Origin: Bradyrhizobium paxllaeri
GTDB taxonomy: Bacteria > Pseudomonadota > Alphaproteobacteria > Rhizobiales > Xanthobacteraceae
Direction: 5' to 3'
DNA: 64,000 bases
NCBI RefSeq assembly: GCF_001693515.2
Contig: NZ_CP042968.1
Location: forward strand, 7,348,501-7,412,500
The notes below the pieces were generated by a model. The model ran no database searches. It worked only from the letters and a program-made list of their open reading frames with translations, and was not told where the DNA came from. Below, piece by piece: positions 59,854 through 64,000 of this stretch. The translations under genes and the position numbers were made by a program. Numbering within the stretch: position 1 is the stretch's first letter; each line of letters begins with the position of its first letter.

Positions 59854-61029
59854 TCACTCCTGCTTGCTCCCGGGGGACCTGGGAACATCCCCCGTCATAT
59901 CGTATGCCATCATGGTCTGGCCAGATTGCGGGCGCTCGAGCACATCCTTGTGACGCATCGACAGATGAACGTCGCGGACCCCCGCATCCCAGTGCTCGAT
60001 CATCGCGACATGCGAAAAGTCGTAATCCTTCGACGAGGATTCGTAGTTCTTGCTCTTGTAGATCAGGTGCACCACGGTGACGGTGTTTTCCCTGGCCGCG
60101 TTGCAGAGGACGGCCACCGCCGGATCGTTCCTGAGATCATCGGGCAGCTTTCCGAGCAGCTCGCGCAACGCCTTGCGCGCATTGTGCACCTGCTTGTTCT
60201 TGTCGGTGGTCATGCGGGTGCGGCTGGAATAGCGGATGTCCTTTTCGCGCTCGGCTGCTTCCAGGAGCGACGTCGGCAGGTCGCCGCGCGCGCTGAACAG
60301 GTCGACCTGGAAGATCAGGAGATCGCGGTTGGTCTCCTCGCCCAGCACGTGATCGAGCGGCGTGTTGGAGGCAATGCCGCCGTCCCAATAGTGCTCGCCC
60401 TCGATCTCGACGGAAGGGAATCCGGGCGGTAGCGCGCCGGAGGCCATGATGTGCTCCGGGCCGATTTTCTTGCCGAGCTTCCTGAACTCGAAATTGTCGA
60501 AATATTTGAGGTTGCCCGAGGCTACGCCGACCGCACCGATGCTGAGCCGCGTCTTCAGATCGTTGATACGATCGAAGTCGACCAGCCGCTCCAGCGTCTT
60601 CTTCAGCGGCGCGGTGTCGTAATAGCTCTGCGACTGCTGGCTGCCCGGCGGCCACAACGGCGCCGGCGGAATGCGCGGCGTGAAGAAGCCCGGCACGCCG
60701 AACGTGGCAATCAGCGCCGCGCTGGTTTCGTTGAACAACGAGCGCGCACGTTCGCCATTTGAGATCGGATTCCACGGCACCGGGGATGACACCATCTCCC
60801 AGAATTCCTTGAGGCGATCGACACGCTTTTCGGGGCCGTTGCCGGCAATGATCGCGGCATTGATGGCGCCGATCGAAATGCCCGCAATCCATTCCGGCTC
60901 GAAGCCCGCACGGCACAGCGCCTGAAACGCGCCGGCCTGGTAGGAGCCGAGCGCGCCGCCGCCTTGTAGCACCAGCACCCGCTGCGCCTTGGCGGGCGTG
61001 GTTGCCGGCGCGGTATCGGAATGATCCAT
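59854..61029 (-). CDS. Patatin-like phospholipase family protein
   Basis: A 391 aa protein with a patatin hydrolase fold. Oxyanion hole GGGALGSYQAGAFQAL, nucleophile elbow GISIGAIN (Ser-containing GxSxG, about residue 52), and catalytic Asp in YWDGGIASNTPL (about residue 216). The extra C-terminal 150 residues resemble the DUF3734 extension found in patatins of PHB-metabolising bacteria. It is encoded directly upstream of 3-hydroxybutyrate dehydrogenase, a common pairing in Bradyrhizobium. This suggests that it liberates acyl or hydroxybutyrate substrates (inference). Confidence 0.9.
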   Translation of the reverse strand: MDHSDTAPATTPAKAQRVLVLQGGGALGSYQAGAFQALCRAGFEPEWIAGISIGAINAAIIAGNGPEKRVDRLKEFWEMVSSPVPWNPISNGERARSLFNETSAALIATFGVPGFFTPRIPPAPLWPPGSQQSQSYYDTAPLKKTLERLVDFDRINDLKTRLSIGAVGVASGNLKYFDNFEFRKLGKKIGPEHIMASGALPPGFPSVEIEGEHYWDGGIASNTPLDHVLGEETNRDLLIFQVDLFSARGDLPTSLLEAAEREKDIRYSSRTRMTTDKNKQVHNARKALRELLGKLPDDLRNDPAVAVLCNAARENTVTVVHLIYKSKNYESSSKDYDFSHVAMIEHWDAGVRDVHLSMRHKDVLERPQSGQTMMAYDMTGDVPRSPGSKQE

Positions 61030-61133
61030 AATGACCGTCAGATGGCTGACAAAGACGCGGCACCGTGGCGGCAGTTCGCGACGACGTCAATCAGGCGGGT
61101 TCCAAGCAAGGATCACGCCTGCTTTATCGCGCC

Positions 61134-61631
61134 TCAGGTCGACGCCAGAATGAGCGTCCAGAACACCTTGTATTTGGTGTTGGGAGCATAGCTCGCCGCA
61201 ATGCCCAATTTTGTGACACCGTTCTTGAGCATGTTCGCCTTGTGCGGCGGAGAGTCGCGCCAGCCGGAGAAGGCCTCCGCCAGGGTGTGATAGCCAGCCG
61301 AGACATTTTCGACCGCTGTCGTCGCCGGATAGCCGGAGGCCCCCAGCCGCTTCTCCAGCGGGCCCTTTACGTTGTGGTCCATCTTGTTGCGGGCCGCCAT
61401 CGCCTGCGACTGCTGCTGGGCGAGCTTGGTCAGCTCGGGATCGACCACCACGGCGCCGAGGCCGTTATTCTGGCGGTATTGCGAGATCATGACCGCCGCG
61501 GCGACCGGATCGAGCGTGGCGCCGGGTTGAGCCATATCGAGATACATGGCCGGCTGATCCGGGATTTTGACGTCTGCCGAGCAGCCGGCAAGCAGCAAAA
61601 GCCCGATAATGGCGGTGGTCGCCCGTTTCAC
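61134..61631 (-). CDS. CAP (SCP/PR1)-domain lipoprotein
   Basis: A 165 aa exported lipoprotein of the CAP superfamily. GTG 61631 gives a classical lipoprotein signal (VKRATTAIIGLLLLAGCSAD; Cys in LLAGC), so it is preferred over ATG 61670. The CAP fold is recognised by DHNVKGPLEKRLGASGYPA (first His), ENVSAGYHTLAEAFSGWRDSP and PPHKANMLKNGVTKLGIA (second His). The substrate is unknown. Bacterial CAP proteins include peptidase-like and structural members. Monocistronic, convergent with the sulfate importer repeat. Confidence 0.85.
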   Translation of the reverse strand: MKRATTAIIGLLLLAGCSADVKIPDQPAMYLDMAQPGATLDPVAAAVMISQYRQNNGLGAVVVDPELTKLAQQQSQAMAARNKMDHNVKGPLEKRLGASGYPATTAVENVSAGYHTLAEAFSGWRDSPPHKANMLKNGVTKLGIAASYAPNTKYKVFWTLILAST

Positions 61632-61712
61632 GGAAAGGAATCCCCCAAGGTTGGACGGCCGTTGTTGCATACCAACCGTGGCTGAATGGTGAACGGGGGG
61701 CTTAATCTGACC

Positions 61713-61808
61713 GTCATTCCGGGATGGTGCGCCAGCACCAGACCCGGAATCTCGAGATTCTCAGGTGCGCAAGGGCGCACCATAGTTCGCTTCGCGCCCC
61801 GGAATGAC
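61713..61808. repeat. Palindromic repeat of the attccgggg family, reverse orientation
   Basis: Begins gtcattccgggatggtgcgc and ends tcgcgccccggaatgac. Its reverse complement matches 56054-56152 in the core (gagaatctcgagattccggg) and in the accessory module (actatggtgcgc). It lies just three bases before the cysA stop codon, so the 3' end of that transcript carries it. Confidence 0.85.
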
Positions 61809-61811
61809 AGA

Positions 61812-62861
61812 TCAATCCTGCGCGGCAAAGATCCGGTAGCGGCGGGGCTGAAGGCCGATGATCTCGCCGGCCTGCAGTTCCCGGTCCCGGGGGGCGTCGA
61901 TCTCGATCACGGTCTTGCCCTCGCCGCCCGTCAACGCCACCTCCGCCCGCTGGATCGGGCCGAACGAGCGGACATGGCGCACGGCGCCCTCCAGCGAGCC
62001 GGTTCCGGCCGGGCCGATCTGCATGTCGTGGCGGCGAACGAACAGCTTTGAGGCGCCGGAGACCGCGCCATCGGCGGCGATGTTGAGCGGCCGGTCGCCG
62101 AGCCGCACCGAGCCGCCGCTCACCTCCACCGGCAGCACGATGGACTCGCCGATGAAGCCGTGGACGAAGGCAGTGGCCGGATTGTCATAGACCTCGCCGG
62201 GCGAGCCGATCTGCTCGATGCGGCCCTTGTCCATCACCACCACGCGGTTGGCGACTTCGAGCGCTTCTTCCTGATCGTGGGTGACGAAGATCGAGGTGAC
62301 GTGGATCTCGTTGTGCAGCGAGCGCAGCCATTGCCGCAGCTCTTTTCGCACCTTGGCATCCAACGCGCCGAACGGCTCGTCGAGCAGGAGGATACGCGGC
62401 TCGATCGCGAGCGCGCGGGCCAGCGCAATGCGCTGGCGCTGGCCGCCGGAGAGCTGACTCGGATAGCGGTTGGCCAGCCAATCGAGCTGCACGAGGTCGA
62501 GCAATTCCTTGACGCGGGCGCGGATCGTGGCTTCGTCCTTGCGCACGGCGCGCGGCTGTACGCGCAGGCCGAAGGCGACGTTCTCGAACACCGTCATGTG
62601 GCGGAACAGCGCGTAGTGCTGAAACACGAAGCCGACATGACGTTCGCTGGCGCCGTGTCCCAGTGCGTCCTCGCCGTCGATCGTCACCTCGCCGGCATCC
62701 GGCCAGTCAAGGCCTGCGATGATGCGCAGCAGCGTGGTCTTGCCCGAACCGGATGGGCCGAGCAGCGCCAGCAATTCGCCCTTGCCGACTTTCAGATCGA
62801 CATTGTCGAGCGCGGCAAACGAGCCGAATTTCTTGACGATGTTTTTGACTTCAATGGTCAC
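61812..62861 (-). CDS. cysA: Sulfate/thiosulfate ABC importer ATP-binding protein
   Basis: A 349 aa ATPase of the CUT/CysA type. Walker [18 protein letters not shown] (about residues 35-51), Q-loop [15 protein letters not shown], signature [15 protein letters not shown], Walker [18 protein letters not shown]-loop [10 protein letters not shown]. The C-terminal TOBE-like domain (about 240-349) is used for regulation in CysA-type enzymes. Its ATG overlaps the cysW stop (ATGA-type overlap). With CysT and CysW it forms the membrane complex that takes up sulfate bound by a periplasmic protein encoded elsewhere. Confidence 0.94.
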   Translation of the reverse strand: MTIEVKNIVKKFGSFAALDNVDLKVGKGELLALLGPSGSGKTTLLRIIAGLDWPDAGEVTIDGEDALGHGASERHVGFVFQHYALFRHMTVFENVAFGLRVQPRAVRKDEATIRARVKELLDLVQLDWLANRYPSQLSGGQRQRIALARALAIEPRILLLDEPFGALDAKVRKELRQWLRSLHNEIHVTSIFVTHDQEEALEVANRVVVMDKGRIEQIGSPGEVYDNPATAFVHGFIGESIVLPVEVSGGSVRLGDRPLNIAADGAVSGASKLFVRRHDMQIGPAGTGSLEGAVRHVRSFGPIQRAEVALTGGEGKTVIEIDAPRDRELQAGEIIGLQPRRYRIFAAQD

Positions 62862-63838
62862 TTTGGCTCGTCCCTTAACTCGTCCCTTGGGGGTTGTCCT
62901 TCGTCCAGACGCTGTTCGAGAACGGTCTTCACGACCAGGGTAATCAGGGCCAGCATCGCCAGCAGCGAAGCAATCGCAAACGACGCCACGAATTGATATT
63001 CATTATAGAGGATCTCGACCAGCAGCGGCATGGTGTTGGTCTCGCCGCGAATATGGCCCGAGACCACCGACACTGCGCCGAACTCGCCCATGGCGCGCGC
63101 ATTGCACAGCAATACGCCATAGAGCAGGCCCCATTTGATATTGGGCAGAGTGACGCGGAAGAAGGTCTGCAGACCTGACGCTCCCAGCGAGATCGCCGCC
63201 TCTTCCTCCTGCGTGCCCTGCTCCTGCATCAGGGGAATGAGCGAGCGGGCCACGAAGGGAAACGTCACGAAGATGGTCGCCAGCGCGATACCGGGCACGG
63301 CAAACAGGATCTGGACATTGTGCGCCTGCAGCCACGTGCCCCAATAGCCCTGAGCGCCGAACAGCAGCACGAAGACCAGACCCGAAATGACAGGGCTGAC
63401 CGAGAACGGCAGATCGATCAGCGTGATCAGGAAGGTCTTGCCGGGGAATTCGAACTTGGCGATCGCCCAGGCGGCGATCACCCCGAACACCAGATTGAGC
63501 CCGACCGAAATCGCCGCCACCAGCAGCGTCAGCCTGATCGCCGAAAGCGCCTCCGGCTCGGCGAGCGCTGCGAAATAGGCGCTAATGCCCTTGGAAAAGG
63601 CCGATGCGAACACTACCACCAGCGGCAGCACGACGAAGATCGTGAGGAAGGAAACCGCGAGCGCAATGATGATGAAGCGGATCGGCCCGAGTTCGCTCCG
63701 CAGATCCTTGGAGGCAGCCGTCGCGCGCGCACGGGTGCTCATGTCGCGTCCGGACGGCGGGGAGATGGCGAGATCTGCCGTGGAGCTGTAGGCCTGCAAC
63801 CGGGTCGCTGGCGTCACAAAGGTCGTTTGCGTCGACAT
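62858..63838 (-). CDS. cysW: Sulfate/thiosulfate ABC importer permease
   Basis: A 326 aa inner-membrane permease with about six helices. It has an N-terminal extension of about 45 residues that lacks membrane character before [20 protein letters not shown]. The ABC-permease EAA loop reads [44 protein letters not shown] is the CysW-typical segment. The length is slightly above the usual 280-290 aa because of the N-terminal extension; a Met at about residue 33 could also start the protein. Overlaps cysA by four bases and lies 10 bases from cysT. Confidence 0.93.
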   Translation of the reverse strand: MSTQTTFVTPATRLQAYSSTADLAISPPSGRDMSTRARATAASKDLRSELGPIRFIIIALAVSFLTIFVVLPLVVVFASAFSKGISAYFAALAEPEALSAIRLTLLVAAISVGLNLVFGVIAAWAIAKFEFPGKTFLITLIDLPFSVSPVISGLVFVLLFGAQGYWGTWLQAHNVQILFAVPGIALATIFVTFPFVARSLIPLMQEQGTQEEEAAISLGASGLQTFFRVTLPNIKWGLLYGVLLCNARAMGEFGAVSVVSGHIRGETNTMPLLVEILYNEYQFVASFAIASLLAMLALITLVVKTVLEQRLDEGQPPRDELRDEPK

Positions 63839-63848
63839 CTCCAGACCC

Positions 63849-64000
63849 TCAATGCGCGGGGACGCGGGTTTGCGCCCAGCGTTGCAGGCGATTGACGGCG
63901 AAGATGATCACGAACGCAGCCAGCAGCATGACGACGGCAATCGCCGTCGCATCGGCATATCGGAATTCGGAAAGCCGGATCACGATCAAGAGCGGCGCGA
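63849..64000 (-). CDS. cysT: Sulfate/thiosulfate ABC importer permease CysT (5' partial in window)
   Basis: Only the C-terminal 50 codons are in the window; the gene runs off the right edge. The translated end reads [20 protein letters not shown], then [20 protein letters not shown] and WAQTRVPAH before TGA. This is the last membrane helix and tail of a CysT/CysU permease. Directly upstream of cysW, as in the usual cysTWA order. The sulfate-binding protein gene would be expected just beyond the edge. Confidence 0.85.
   Translation of the reverse strand, partial: APLLIVIRLSEFRYADATAIAVVMLLAAFVIIFAVNRLQRWAQTRVPAH

Noticed and set aside
1..64000. CRISPR arrays, tRNA and rRNA genes, complete IS elements, prophage
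   Set aside because: No regularly spaced direct repeats, no recognisable tRNA cloverleaf or rRNA sequence, and no transposase or integrase frame was found.

Overview
The window reads as a high-GC alphaproteobacterial chromosome of the Bradyrhizobium/Rhodopseudomonas type (Nitrobacteraceae). The basis is codon and GC style, the zapA / 6S RNA / 5-formyl-THF cyclo-ligase neighbourhood, a DUF1465 (RcdA-type) and DUF1192 pair beside rpmE, the tkt-gap-pgk-aldolase cluster, and many intergenic palindromic repeats. The genus is an inference. No rRNA, tRNA, CRISPR array, phage or complete insertion sequence was seen. Gene content is mainly core chromosome, with patches of recently rearranged sequence.

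Layout. 1-3.6 kb: a PaoABC-type molybdenum aldehyde oxidoreductase, cut by the left edge. 3.6-7.4 kb (mostly minus): a secreted unknown, a YmdB-type phosphoesterase, 5-FCL, a candidate 6S RNA, zapA and a DUF4164 protein. A DUF559 nuclease-like gene flanked by inverted repeats is wedged between the 6S RNA and zapA. 7.7-17.2 kb (plus): transketolase, GAPDH, PGK, class II then class I aldolase, a divergent ThiE-like protein, a Sel1-repeat protein and an inositol-phosphatase-family protein. 17.3-19.6 kb: ArsR/SRPBCC pair, MAPEG protein, methyltransferase. 19.6-24.7 kb: a sulfur cluster with a minus-strand operon (MBL-fold hydrolase, MFS, GFA protein, cysteine desulfurase) divergent from an ArsR-rhodanese fusion and a nucleoside phosphorylase, with a palindrome between them. 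25-29.4 kb: an RND efflux pump.

29.6-37.6 kb: remains of a cyclopropane-synthase-like methyltransferase, an orphan MotA/OmpA-type proton-motor pair, an ABC exporter, rpmE, an RcdA-like adaptor, DUF1192 and a quinone oxidoreductase. 37.7-46.5 kb: two cyclic-di-GMP proteins (an EAL protein with degenerate GGDEF and a Cache-GGDEF cyclase) surround a periplasmic PQQ-alcohol-dehydrogenase cluster (PCu(A)C chaperone, DYD-type dehydrogenase, cytochrome c, secreted unknown). 46.6-64 kb: galU, envelope enzymes (lytic transglycosylase, DUF459 SGNH protein), stress and SDR genes, a TauD/TfdA dioxygenase, YqgE, a DsbD-N-only thiol protein, a flippase, a decayed toxin-antitoxin pair, a TauE/SafE exporter, a patatin/3-hydroxybutyrate dehydrogenase pair, a CAP lipoprotein, and the sulfate importer genes cysA-cysW-cysT (cut by the right edge).

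Themes. Sulfur handling recurs (reactive-sulfur cluster, TauE/SafE, sulfate importer). So does periplasmic redox (Pao, PQQ dehydrogenase, cytochrome, DsbD-N). The strongest candidates for something undescribed are the sulfur cluster with its unusual MBL metal site, the orphan stator-like pair, the repeat-bounded DUF559 unit and the DYD-type PQQ cluster.
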